From: Woeseia oceani
GTDB lineage: Bacteria; Pseudomonadota; Gammaproteobacteria; Steroidobacterales; Woeseiaceae
NCBI RefSeq assembly: GCF_001677435.1
Contig: NZ_CP016268.1
Span: 1,849,001 to 1,913,000 of the forward strand
Length of the DNA: 64,000 nt
Direction of reading: 5' to 3'
This document shows positions 37,062 through 45,419 of this stretch, piece after piece. The translations under genes and the position numbers were made by a program. A model generated the notes under the pieces. That model worked only from the letters and a program-made list of their open reading frames with translations, ran no database searches and was not told where the DNA came from. Every line of letters begins with the position of its first letter. Position 1 is the first letter of the stretch.

Positions 37062-38450
37062 ATGCTGCGGATCGTGGCACTGATCAACATGCTCTGGCGC
37101 ACTATCAATACCACCCTGTTGGCCCTATGCCTCTGTTCGTGGGCATTTGCCGACGACAGCGAAGACTTTCAAAGTGGCCTCCAGTCCTTTCGTGACGGCG
37201 AGTTCGAATCGGCATTGAACCACTGGTTGCCATTGGCAGAAGCGGGCGACCTGAGTGCCATGTACAACGTCGGCCTTATATTCGATGAGGGCCTCGGCGT
37301 CCCGGTCGACAAGGCGCTTGCATTGCATTGGTACCGCCAGCCGGCGGAAGAAGGTGATGTGTCCGCCCAGTTCAGCATGGCGACAATTTATGATTTTGGC
37401 GAGGGTGTACCTGAGGACAACATCGCAGCGGCGCGCTGGTACGAAGCGGCCGCGAATCAGGCGGACGAACAGGCGCAATTCAATCTTGGTGTGATGTACA
37501 GCCAGGGTGAAGGAGTCGAACAGGACGTGCAGCATGCCATTCATTGGTATGGGCTCAGTGCCGACCTTGGTTACGCACCTGCACAGTTCAACCTGGGTTA
37601 CATCTACGACATGGGCGCCGGAGTGCCAGAAGACAATGAGCGTGCGCTGCAGTGGTACCGGCTTGCAGCCGCGGCCGGCGACAGCGACGCGTACTTCGCT
37701 ATTGCGTTGATGTACGACGAAGGCGATGGCGTCGCCGAGGATAATCCAGCCGCTGTTGACTGGTATCAGCGGGCAGCGGCGGCAGGCAATGCCCGTGCCC
37801 AGTTCAACCTCGCCATCATGCACGATGTGGGTGAAGGCATACCCGAAGACAACCTTGCAGCCTTGCACTGGTACGGTCTCGCTGCCAAACAAGGGCACCG
37901 GTCGGCGCAGGTCAATCTGGCTATCATGCTGGAAGATGGCGAAGGGACTAGCCCGGATCTCGCTCAGGCGATGCATTGGTATCAGCAAGCCGCGGCTCGG
38001 GGCTCGGCGCGCGCCCAGTACGCTATAGCGCTTATGTACGACGAAGGCAAAGGCGTTGCCGAAGACAACGCAGAGGCTGCGGTCTGGTACCGTCGTGCGG
38101 CGGAGCAGGGCGATGCGGACGCTCAGAACAACCTGGGTGCAATGCATGACGCGGGCGAAGGCATTCCCGAGAACAATGAACTGGCTCTGTACTGGTACAC
38201 ACTGGCCGCGGAACAGGGCAATCCGGTAGCGCAGAACAACCTCGGCGCGATGTACCTGAGTGGCGAAGGTGCAACTGAGGACAAGATTGAGGCGTACAAA
38301 TGGTTTTATATTGCTGAACGCCTTGGCAATGCGGCCGGCAAACAGAACCGGGTGGTTTCGGCGCGAAACATGCTGCTTGCGGATATCCTGCAAGCACGCC
38401 GGGCTGCACGCCAGTGGCTGGATCGTTTTCACGCGGACCGGACACCTTAA
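37062..38450 (+). CDS. Exported Sel1-repeat protein
   Basis: The 462-residue product has an N-terminal signal peptide (L-L-A-L-C-L-C-S-W-A-F-A) and then ten consecutive Sel1-like repeats of 36 residues, each of the form A-Q-x-N-L-G-x-M-Y-x-x-G-E-G-V-x-E-D-N, then A-L-x-W-Y-x-x-A-A-x-x-G. They span about residues 65-425 and should form an open superhelix for protein binding. A short basic tail closes the protein. AAGGTGG before the ATG supports the start. The gene stands alone after the lipid operon. Confidence 0.9.
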   Translation: MLRIVALINMLWRTINTTLLALCLCSWAFADDSEDFQSGLQSFRDGEFESALNHWLPLAEAGDLSAMYNVGLIFDEGLGVPVDKALALHWYRQPAEEGDVSAQFSMATIYDFGEGVPEDNIAAARWYEAAANQADEQAQFNLGVMYSQGEGVEQDVQHAIHWYGLSADLGYAPAQFNLGYIYDMGAGVPEDNERALQWYRLAAAAGDSDAYFAIALMYDEGDGVAEDNPAAVDWYQRAAAAGNARAQFNLAIMHDVGEGIPEDNLAALHWYGLAAKQGHRSAQVNLAIMLEDGEGTSPDLAQAMHWYQQAAARGSARAQYAIALMYDEGKGVAEDNAEAAVWYRRAAEQGDADAQNNLGAMHDAGEGIPENNELALYWYTLAAEQGNPVAQNNLGAMYLSGEGATEDKIEAYKWFYIAERLGNAAGKQNRVVSARNMLLADILQARRAARQWLDRFHADRTP

Positions 38451-38472
38451 GCAGGTTCGCTGACCAGCGAAC

Positions 38473-38497
38473 GACGGCACGCGCCGTCTGGTTTGTT
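38473..38497 (+). terminator. Terminator after the Sel1-repeat gene
   Basis: GACGGC (38473-38478), loop ACGC, GCCGTC (38483-38488) and then TGGTTTGTT. Directly upstream a second hairpin, GTTCGC (38455-38460) with GCGAAC (38467-38472), abuts it. Confidence 0.6.
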
Positions 38498-38534
38498 AAC
38501 ATAGCGTTTTCACTGTTCCTGACCGTATTGCGCT

Positions 38535-39254
38535 ATGCCAATTCAAACCCGTTTCCATGACTACACAGATGGCAGTACCGCGTTGCGCGGCTTTGTCGCC
38601 TGGGATGATGCCAAAACGGAGCCTCGCCCGGGTGTGTTGATCGCGCATTCCTGGCGCGGTCGAAGTGAATTTGACGATCAGAAAGCGCGTCAGCTGGCAG
38701 CGCTGGGCTACGTCGGATTTGCGCTCGACATGTATGGGGCCGGCAAGCTGGGTACCTCGCCCGAGCAGAACCGCAACATGATGCAGCCACTTATGGATGA
38801 CCGCAGCGGGCTGCAACGTCGCATGGCTTGCGGATTGACGGAACTGCGCGGTCTCGCCGAGGTCGATGCTGCCAGGACAGCGGCGATAGGCTTCTGCTTT
38901 GGTGGCTTGTGCGTACTGGACCTCGCTCGCAGTGGCGCCTCCGTCAACGGTGTGGTCAGTGTGCACGGACAGCTCGGTGCGCCGATGAATACAACTCCGC
39001 AAACCATTACCGCCAAAGTGCTTATTCAGCATGGCTGGGATGATCCGATGGCAACGCCCGAGGATGTTCTGTGCATCACTCGGGAATTGACGGCACGAAA
39101 AGCCGACTGGCAATTGCATGCACACGGCCATACCCTGCATGCATTTACCAATCCCGCTGCCGCCGATCCTGCCAACGGTTTGCAATTTGATGCCAACGCG
39201 GATCGCCGCAGCTGGCAGGGAACGCAAAATTTTCTGCGCGAAGTGCTCGACTGA
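38535..39254 (+). CDS. Dienelactone hydrolase family protein
   Basis: The 239-residue alpha/beta-hydrolase has the DLH-type nucleophile Cys in I-G-F-C-F-G-G-L, the acid in Q-H-G-W-D-D-P and the histidine in H-G-H-T-L-H-A-F-T-N-P. The N-terminal V-L-I-A-H-S-W-R-G and D-M-Y-G-A-G are also typical. True dienelactone hydrolases act in chlorocatechol degradation, but no such genes are nearby and many relatives have other or unknown substrates. No signal peptide, so cytoplasmic. Confidence 0.88.
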   Translation: MPIQTRFHDYTDGSTALRGFVAWDDAKTEPRPGVLIAHSWRGRSEFDDQKARQLAALGYVGFALDMYGAGKLGTSPEQNRNMMQPLMDDRSGLQRRMACGLTELRGLAEVDAARTAAIGFCFGGLCVLDLARSGASVNGVVSVHGQLGAPMNTTPQTITAKVLIQHGWDDPMATPEDVLCITRELTARKADWQLHAHGHTLHAFTNPAAADPANGLQFDANADRRSWQGTQNFLREVLD

Positions 39255-39294
39255 TACCTACACACCAATGTTTGTGTTAACGACGAGGTAAGCC

Positions 39295-40989
39295 GTGAAA
39301 TTCATACTGAAGCTGGCAGGCACATTATCTGTTTTGGCACTGGTCGCCTGTGGCGACAAACCCGTGGCTGATTCGGCTTTTGCTGTAGCCCCGGAGGTTG
39401 GCGCGGCTGAAGAGGCTGTAAAATTGATCACCGCTGACTCGATGCGGGATCACATCATCGAATTGTCCGATGACAAGTACGAGGGGCGGGGTCCCGGCAG
39501 TCGTGGTGACCGCATGGCGCGGGACTACCTGGTTGAGCAACTGAAAGCGCTGGGTCTGCAGCCAGGCGCTGCCGATGGCAGTTGGCAGCAGCCGTTTAAT
39601 CTGGTTGGTGTGACCGCCGAGCAGCCAGCCGTTTGGCGGTTTGCCAAAGACGGGCAGGAAACCACGCTAAAACAATGGGATGAATTCATTGTTGCCAGCG
39701 GTGTGCAAGCGGAACGGGCCACGGTGGCAGATGCGGAACTCGTCTTTGTTGGCTACGGCATCCAGGCGCCTGAGTACCAATGGGATGATTACAAAGGCAT
39801 GGACCTGCGCGGCAAAGTGCTGGTCATGTTGAACAACGACCCGTCCTGGGACCCGGAGCTGTTCGCGGGCGAGACGCGTCTCTACTACGGTCGCTGGTCG
39901 TACAAGTACGAAAGCGCGGCGGCCCAGGGTGCTGCCGGGGCAATCATCATCCATACCACGCCGTCCGCGGGTTACCCTTTTCAGGTTGTGCAAACGTCGT
40001 GGACCGGTGAGCAGTTTGAGTTACAGGCTGGCGATGAACCGCGTATGCAGGTCGAGGGCTGGGTAAGCGAAGATGCGGCCCGCAAAGTGATCGCCATGAG
40101 CGGTCATGATCTGGACGCATTGCGGGAGGCGGCTGACAATCGCGATTTTGCGCCGGTACCGTTGGGTGTATCTACGTCTATCGCCATGGACGTGTCTATC
40201 AATCGTGTCGAGTCCGCCAACGTGCTGGGCCAGATTCCGGGCAGTGACCCTGAGCTTAATGACGAAGTGGTGATTTACACGGCACACCACGACCATTTGG
40301 GTATCGGTACGCCGGATGCCTCAGGCGACAATATCTATAACGGTGCGATGGACAACGCCTCAGGTGTTGCCCAGCTGTTGGCGATCACACGTGCGATCAA
40401 GGCGTTGCCGGAGGCGCCACGGCGTTCGATTCTTATCGCATTTGTCGGCGCTGAGGAACAGGGGCTGCTGGGCTCCATGTACTACGCCGCCAATCCGACG
40501 TTCCCACCCGGGAAAATAGCCGCCAACATCAACTACGATGGCGGCAACATCTGGGGGCATACCCATGACCTGACGTTTATCGGGCTTGGCAAGTCAACCA
40601 TCGACGGCATCGTCAAGGGTATCGCCGCGCAACAAAACCGTGTTGTCAAAGCAGATCAGTTTGCCGACCGTGGGTATTTCTATCGCTCCGATCAATTCAG
40701 TTTTGCGAAAATCGGGGTCCCGGCGTTGTACCTCGATACCGGCACCGAATTCGTCGACAAGCCGGCCGATTGGGGTGAGCAGCAGGTCAACCATTACACC
40801 GACGTCAATTACCACCAGCCCAGTGACGAATACGATCCGAGCTGGAATTTCGACGGCATGATCGAAGACGCCAGTCTTGGCTTTTGGACCGGGCTCGCGA
40901 TCGCCAACAGTGACACGATGCCAAGCTGGAACCCCGGTGATGAGTTTGAAGCGGCGCGTCTTGAGGCATTAGAGGCCGTTAAAGACTAG
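39295..40989 (+). CDS. M28-family metallopeptidase lipoprotein
   Basis: The 564-residue product has lipobox L-V-A-C after a short hydrophobic signal. A PA (protease-associated) insert lies in the middle (Y-G-I-Q-A-P-E-Y-Q-W-D-D-Y and A-A-A-Q-G-A-A-G-A-I-I-I-H). The zinc site of M28 aminopeptidases follows: Y-T-A-H-H-D-H-L-G, G-A-M-D-N-A-S-G-V, F-V-G-A-E-E-Q-G-L-L-G-S, and a final H-Q-P-S-D-E. It likely trims peptides in the periplasm or at the outer membrane. GTG start with GAGGTAAGCC upstream. Ends two bases from the opposing permease gene. Confidence 0.92.
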   Translation: MKFILKLAGTLSVLALVACGDKPVADSAFAVAPEVGAAEEAVKLITADSMRDHIIELSDDKYEGRGPGSRGDRMARDYLVEQLKALGLQPGAADGSWQQPFNLVGVTAEQPAVWRFAKDGQETTLKQWDEFIVASGVQAERATVADAELVFVGYGIQAPEYQWDDYKGMDLRGKVLVMLNNDPSWDPELFAGETRLYYGRWSYKYESAAAQGAAGAIIIHTTPSAGYPFQVVQTSWTGEQFELQAGDEPRMQVEGWVSEDAARKVIAMSGHDLDALREAADNRDFAPVPLGVSTSIAMDVSINRVESANVLGQIPGSDPELNDEVVIYTAHHDHLGIGTPDASGDNIYNGAMDNASGVAQLLAITRAIKALPEAPRRSILIAFVGAEEQGLLGSMYYAANPTFPPGKIAANINYDGGNIWGHTHDLTFIGLGKSTIDGIVKGIAAQQNRVVKADQFADRGYFYRSDQFSFAKIGVPALYLDTGTEFVDKPADWGEQQVNHYTDVNYHQPSDEYDPSWNFDGMIEDASLGFWTGLAIANSDTMPSWNPGDEFEAARLEALEAVKD

Positions 40990-40991
40990 GC

Positions 40992-42314
40992 TCAGGTTTT
41001 TGCTTGCCTGACGGACGGGCGCTGGCGGGCGAACCAGTAGAGCACCAGCCCCGCCGCCAACAATGCGCCGGTCATGGCCCAGGCATCCGTCGATGACTGG
41101 AACATGATCCACAGGCAAAGCAGCAATGCGAAGCCCGGGATGGCGTAGCCGCCAGGCAAGCGAAATGCCTCTGCGCGTTCCTGTTCATTGGCACGTCGCC
41201 GCACGATGGGCAGCGACACAATGCAGAGGGCATAGGAGATCAGGCGGGTCAGCGAACTTGCTGCCGCCAGCCAGACGAACGAGCCGGTGAGGGCGAAGAC
41301 GGTTCCGAGTACGCCAAGAAAGACGATGGAATTCGCCGGGGTCGCGTGTTTCTCGTGCACTTCGCCGAACCAGCGCGGCAGCAAGCGTTGCTCCGAGAGT
41401 GCAAACGTCAGCCTCGGTACCGCGAGCATGATTGACGCAAGATTGCCGCCAATAGAAAACACCGCCGCCAAAGCGATAACGATGCCGCCCGCCGTGCCGG
41501 CGAGGACTTCACCGACATCGATGAGGGTCTGGCTGCCATCAGCGTCGGGCAGTACCGAGATATAGACAAGGACGATCAGAAAGTACAGGACCGCAATCAT
41601 TACGATGGTCGACACCAGGGCGCGCGGCATCGCCTGTTTCGGGTTCTTTGCTTCGCCGGAAATGATGGTCGTGGATTCGAAACCAACGTAGGCGTAAATC
41701 AGTAGCAGGGTTGTTCCGCCGAGATCGTCAAAGCTGGGCAAGCTGCCTGGAAAAAGCGTATCAGGGCTGACGTATTGCAGGCCCAGGAGGATCATGAGCA
41801 CGATCGGTGTCAGCTTCATGAACGTAAAAATGGCGAGCGTCCGAACGCCGTCTTTTACGCCAACGTAATTGGCGTAGGTGAGACCGGCGCCGACACTGAT
41901 TACGAACACGGCGCGACCGATGCCATCACCAAACCAGGGAACAACTGCACCCAGATAAGTGGCCATTGCTGCGGTGTTTGCCGCAAATGCGGTCATTCGG
42001 CTGAGAAACAGTATCCAGCCGGTGCTGAAGCCAACCAGCGGGCCGAACGCGGTGCTGGTGTACAACACCGGGCCACCGGTCTCTTTGAAGTAACTCGATA
42101 GCTCGGCAAATGTCAGAACGATCGTAATGACCAGGACGCCGACGATCAGAAACAGCCAGGGACTCCATGGCCCTGCCTGTGCCGCAATGGATGCGGGCAA
42201 CGCAAATATGCCGGCACCAATCACACCGTTGAGTGCTAATACCGCGATACCAAGAAAGCCAATGCCTCGCAGCAGCTGTTTAGGATTGTTTCCGGGAACG
42301 GTGGACGAGGTCAT
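40992..42314 (-). CDS. APC-family amino acid permease
   Basis: The 440-residue product has twelve membrane helices and the APC signature near the N-terminus, V-I-G-A-G-I-F-A-L-P-A. Helix 6 carries Y-A-Y-V-G-F-E-S-T-T-I-I-S-G-E-A-K-N-P-K-Q-A-M-P-R-A, the usual APC segment. The substrate is not predictable. It converges with the M28 peptidase, and an inverted repeat lies upstream of its start (42328-42363). Confidence 0.9.
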   Translation of the reverse strand: MTSSTVPGNNPKQLLRGIGFLGIAVLALNGVIGAGIFALPASIAAQAGPWSPWLFLIVGVLVITIVLTFAELSSYFKETGGPVLYTSTAFGPLVGFSTGWILFLSRMTAFAANTAAMATYLGAVVPWFGDGIGRAVFVISVGAGLTYANYVGVKDGVRTLAIFTFMKLTPIVLMILLGLQYVSPDTLFPGSLPSFDDLGGTTLLLIYAYVGFESTTIISGEAKNPKQAMPRALVSTIVMIAVLYFLIVLVYISVLPDADGSQTLIDVGEVLAGTAGGIVIALAAVFSIGGNLASIMLAVPRLTFALSEQRLLPRWFGEVHEKHATPANSIVFLGVLGTVFALTGSFVWLAAASSLTRLISYALCIVSLPIVRRRANEQERAEAFRLPGGYAIPGFALLLCLWIMFQSSTDAWAMTGALLAAGLVLYWFARQRPSVRQAKT

Positions 42315-42633
42315 GGTCGGAGCCCTTGTTGTTGTTTTTGTTCAACGGACCATAGACAACAACCGGGGCATAGCGCAACTGGCTTGAGTTCTCGCATGTT
42401 TGTGCTCCGACCCGGCGGCCCCCGTCGCACTACCGCTACGTGCAGCGTCATTGCGCTGCCCGGGCGGACCGGCAGGCATCAAGCGCTCGTAAGCACCGAT
42501 CATGGCCACGGTGAGTGTTCCCGAGTCCGGTTATGCTGCCCGCTCAGGTTGCAGCCGCGGCGACCTCCTGCGTGGACTTTACTGCAGGACAGGCGATAAT
42601 GGAGCGCATCTGGACACGCCCGGGAGCCGTGCA
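42315..42633. promoter_or_regulatory. Divergent intergenic region, APC permease / oligopeptidase
   Basis: No gene is supported in these 319 bases; the open frame entering the oligopeptidase has no good start before 42634. On the plus strand TGGACT (42573-42578) and GATAAT (42595-42600), 16 apart, are a fair promoter for the peptidase. Fourteen bases upstream of the permease start, GTTGTTGT (42328-42335) and ACAACAAC (42356-42363) form an inverted repeat with a 20-base centre, which could be an operator or a leader stem. Confidence 0.45.
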
Positions 42634-44736
42634 ATGCGAATTTCGCCAGCCATATGTGCCGCGTTTATCGTAGTCTTAGCCGCCTGTTCCTCAAACACCT
42701 CAGAAGTGCCCATGCCCGAGAAAATACCGCATACCCTGAACATCCACGGCGACGAGCGCGTCGATGACTATTTCTGGATGAACGACCGCGAAGACCCGCG
42801 TGTGATCGACTGGTTGAACAAGCAAAACGAGTGGACCGAGAAGCGCATGGAGCCCATGCAGGGCCTCAAAGCCTCGTTGTTCGATGAAATGCGGTCACGC
42901 ATCAAGGAGGAAGATTCGTCGGCGCCGTACAAAGACGGGGATTATTGGTACTACTACCGCTACGAGGAGGGTCATGAGTACCCGGTTTACTGCCGCAAAC
43001 GAGGGCAATTGACTGCGCCTGAAGAGGTGCTGCTCGATGTTAATGGTCTGGTCGGCGAGCATGAATATTTCGCGGTCCGTAACTTTGCGGTCAGTCCTGA
43101 TCACAAGCTGGCCGCGTATGGTGTTGATACCCAGGGCCGGCGTTTTTACACGATCTACTTTCTTGATCTTGAGACTGGACGCCTGCTGGACGACCGGATA
43201 ACGGATGTCACCAGCAATTTCGAATGGGCCAACGACAGCAAGACGTTGCTGTATTCCGTTCAGGACAGCGAAACCCTGCGCATGGACCGCGTGTACCGAC
43301 ACGTACTGGGAGAACCAAAAGACACGCTGGTGTACGCCGAACCGGACGACACCAACTGGTTGTGGGTTGAGAAGTCATTGTCATCCCGCATGTTCTACCT
43401 CGTTAGTGCGGCGACCGTCTCGACGGAAGTCAGATACTTACCTGCAGATACGCCGCTAGCCGAACCCCGTCTGTTTTTGCCGCGCGAGCCGGACCATGAA
43501 TACTTTGTAACGGATGGCGTTGACCGTTTCTTCGTTCTGTCCAATGACAACGCGAGGAATTTTCGGGTATTCGAGGTGCCGCTCGACAACACGGCGCGAG
43601 ATCAGTGGCAGGAGATTGTACCGCACAGGGAAGATACGCTTATCGAAGGCTTCGATATCTTCAAAGACTATGCGGTGCTGTCCTTGCTTGAGAACGGGGT
43701 CGTGCAGCTCGAAGTGATGCCGCGTGGTGCAGGCGAAACGTACCGAATTCCGTTCGACGAAGACGTCTTTACAGCCTATTCGGACGACAACGTCCAGTAC
43801 GATACACACTGGTTTCGCTACGGTTATGAATCCATGACCACGCCGGAATCGGTCTACGATTTCAATCTGCAGACGCGGGAACAAAAACTCGTCAAAGAAG
43901 ACACGGTTCTGGGAGGATTCGACCGTGCCAACTATGAGTCGAAAGCCATTGTTGTGCCGGCGCGGGACGGGGCATCGATACCCGTATCCATGGTGTACCG
44001 CAAAGGTATCAAGCTGGATGGGACTAATCCCTTGTTGCAGTACGGCTACGGTTCGTACGGAGTCACCATTGATCCATCATTCAATTCGGATCGACTCAGC
44101 CTGCTGGATCGCGGGTTTATTTTTGCCGTAGCGCATATCCGCGGTAGCTCGAAGCTGGGTCGTGAGTGGTACTACGAAGGTCGCCAGCTCAAGAAGATGA
44201 ACACCTTCAATGATTTCATTGACGTGTCCAGATACCTCATTGACCAAGGTTACACGTCCCCCGAACACCTGTACGCGCGCGGTGGCAGTGCAGGCGGTTT
44301 GTTGATGGGCGCTGTCGTCAATATGGCGCCGGAGTTGTACAAAGGTATCTCGGCGGCCGTGCCGTTTGTTGACGTTGTAACGACAATGCTGGATGACAGT
44401 ATTCCGCTAACCTCCGGTGAATGGGACGAATGGGGTAACCCGAACGAAAAAGAGTTTTACGAGTACATGCTGTCGTATTCACCGTACGACAACGTCGAGA
44501 GGAAGGACTACCCGAATATGCTGGTGACCACCGGTCTGCATGATTCGCAGGTACAGTATTGGGAGCCAGCGAAATGGGTTGCCAAGCTTAACGAATACAA
44601 AACCGACGACAACATGCTGCTACTGAAGACTGACATGCAGGCCGGGCACAGTGGCAAAACCGGTCGTTTCCAGAGTCTGGAAGATACGGCGTTGTATTAT
44701 TCGTTCTTCCTGTGGCTGGAAGGCATTCGGGAATAG
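42634..44736 (+). CDS. S9A prolyl-oligopeptidase family lipoprotein (oligopeptidase-B-like)
   Basis: The 700-residue product has lipobox V-L-A-A-C, an N-terminal propeller that opens R-V-D-D-Y-F-W-M-N-D-R-E-D-P-R-V, and a C-terminal hydrolase domain: G-G-S-A-G-G-L-L-M-G holds the serine, T-G-L-H-D-S-Q-V the aspartate and M-Q-A-G-H-S-G the histidine. The N-terminal motif and overall spacing resemble protease II (oligopeptidase B), which cuts after basic residues, but that enzyme is cytoplasmic and this one is exported. ATG 42634 is set by the lipoprotein signal. Confidence 0.9.
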   Translation: MRISPAICAAFIVVLAACSSNTSEVPMPEKIPHTLNIHGDERVDDYFWMNDREDPRVIDWLNKQNEWTEKRMEPMQGLKASLFDEMRSRIKEEDSSAPYKDGDYWYYYRYEEGHEYPVYCRKRGQLTAPEEVLLDVNGLVGEHEYFAVRNFAVSPDHKLAAYGVDTQGRRFYTIYFLDLETGRLLDDRITDVTSNFEWANDSKTLLYSVQDSETLRMDRVYRHVLGEPKDTLVYAEPDDTNWLWVEKSLSSRMFYLVSAATVSTEVRYLPADTPLAEPRLFLPREPDHEYFVTDGVDRFFVLSNDNARNFRVFEVPLDNTARDQWQEIVPHREDTLIEGFDIFKDYAVLSLLENGVVQLEVMPRGAGETYRIPFDEDVFTAYSDDNVQYDTHWFRYGYESMTTPESVYDFNLQTREQKLVKEDTVLGGFDRANYESKAIVVPARDGASIPVSMVYRKGIKLDGTNPLLQYGYGSYGVTIDPSFNSDRLSLLDRGFIFAVAHIRGSSKLGREWYYEGRQLKKMNTFNDFIDVSRYLIDQGYTSPEHLYARGGSAGGLLMGAVVNMAPELYKGISAAVPFVDVVTTMLDDSIPLTSGEWDEWGNPNEKEFYEYMLSYSPYDNVERKDYPNMLVTTGLHDSQVQYWEPAKWVAKLNEYKTDDNMLLLKTDMQAGHSGKTGRFQSLEDTALYYSFFLWLEGIRE

Positions 44737-44762
44737 TGCGCTGGCAGCGGAAGGGGAGCGCC

Positions 44763-45320
44763 ATGGCAAAAACGTTTGTGATATTGGCAGCCGTTGTCTT
44801 GTCGTGGTCTGTCCAGTCCGCGGCCGATGAACTGACGGACATCAATAATTTCCGGCAGTACTCGGCTACGTTCGCCAGTGCCGGTCAGCCCACGTTGGAG
44901 CAGCTACCTGTTCTGCGCGCTGCCGGCTTCGAAAGAGTGATCTACATTGCCTGGTCAGATCAGGCCAAAGCACTGCCGAACGAAGACCGCCTGGTCGCCA
45001 ACCTTGGCATGGACTATTTGCACATTCCTGTTGACTGGGACGCGCCGAAGGTTGCGGACTTTCAGATGTTTGCTGCGGCGATGCAACTGTCTCCAGTGCA
45101 GAAGACATTACTGCATTGCCAGGTCAATTTCAGAGCTTCTGCATTCAGTTTCCTCTATCGGGTCATTTACGATGGCGTGTCTGTTGAAGAGGCGAAACGT
45201 GATCTGAACTCGGTCTGGCGGCCCAACAAGACATGGCGAGACTGGATATTCGACGTTCTGGCCACTCACAAGGTGTCGCCACACTGTACGGACTGTGACT
45301 GGAGTATCCCGGCGGAATAA
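44763..45320 (+). CDS. Exported protein-tyrosine-phosphatase-like protein with short P-loop
   Basis: The 185-residue product has a signal peptide (F-V-I-L-A-A-V-V-L-S-W-S-V-Q-S-A-A) and a dual-specificity-phosphatase-like domain. D-W-D-A-P could supply the general acid. The active-site loop reads L-L-H-C-Q-V-N-F-R-A-S: only four residues lie between Cys and Arg instead of five, as in the DUF442/BLH side group. AAGGGGAG precedes the ATG. It sits between the oligopeptidase and amidohydrolase genes on the same strand. Confidence 0.78.
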   Translation: MAKTFVILAAVVLSWSVQSAADELTDINNFRQYSATFASAGQPTLEQLPVLRAAGFERVIYIAWSDQAKALPNEDRLVANLGMDYLHIPVDWDAPKVADFQMFAAAMQLSPVQKTLLHCQVNFRASAFSFLYRVIYDGVSVEEAKRDLNSVWRPNKTWRDWIFDVLATHKVSPHCTDCDWSIPAE

Positions 45321-45419
45321 GGCAGTTGCGCGTGCAACTTGCCGGTAATTGAATGGCTGCCGCGGTTATGCTCCAATCGCCTCGCAGCACCGAACGTCTA
45401 TTTCGGTCCGGGGGGGTCC

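Noticed and set aside
37125-38480. Long minus-strand open frame (451 codons) across the Sel1 gene
   Set aside because: It mirrors the repeat structure of the Sel1 gene on the other strand and has a biased composition typical of a shadow frame.
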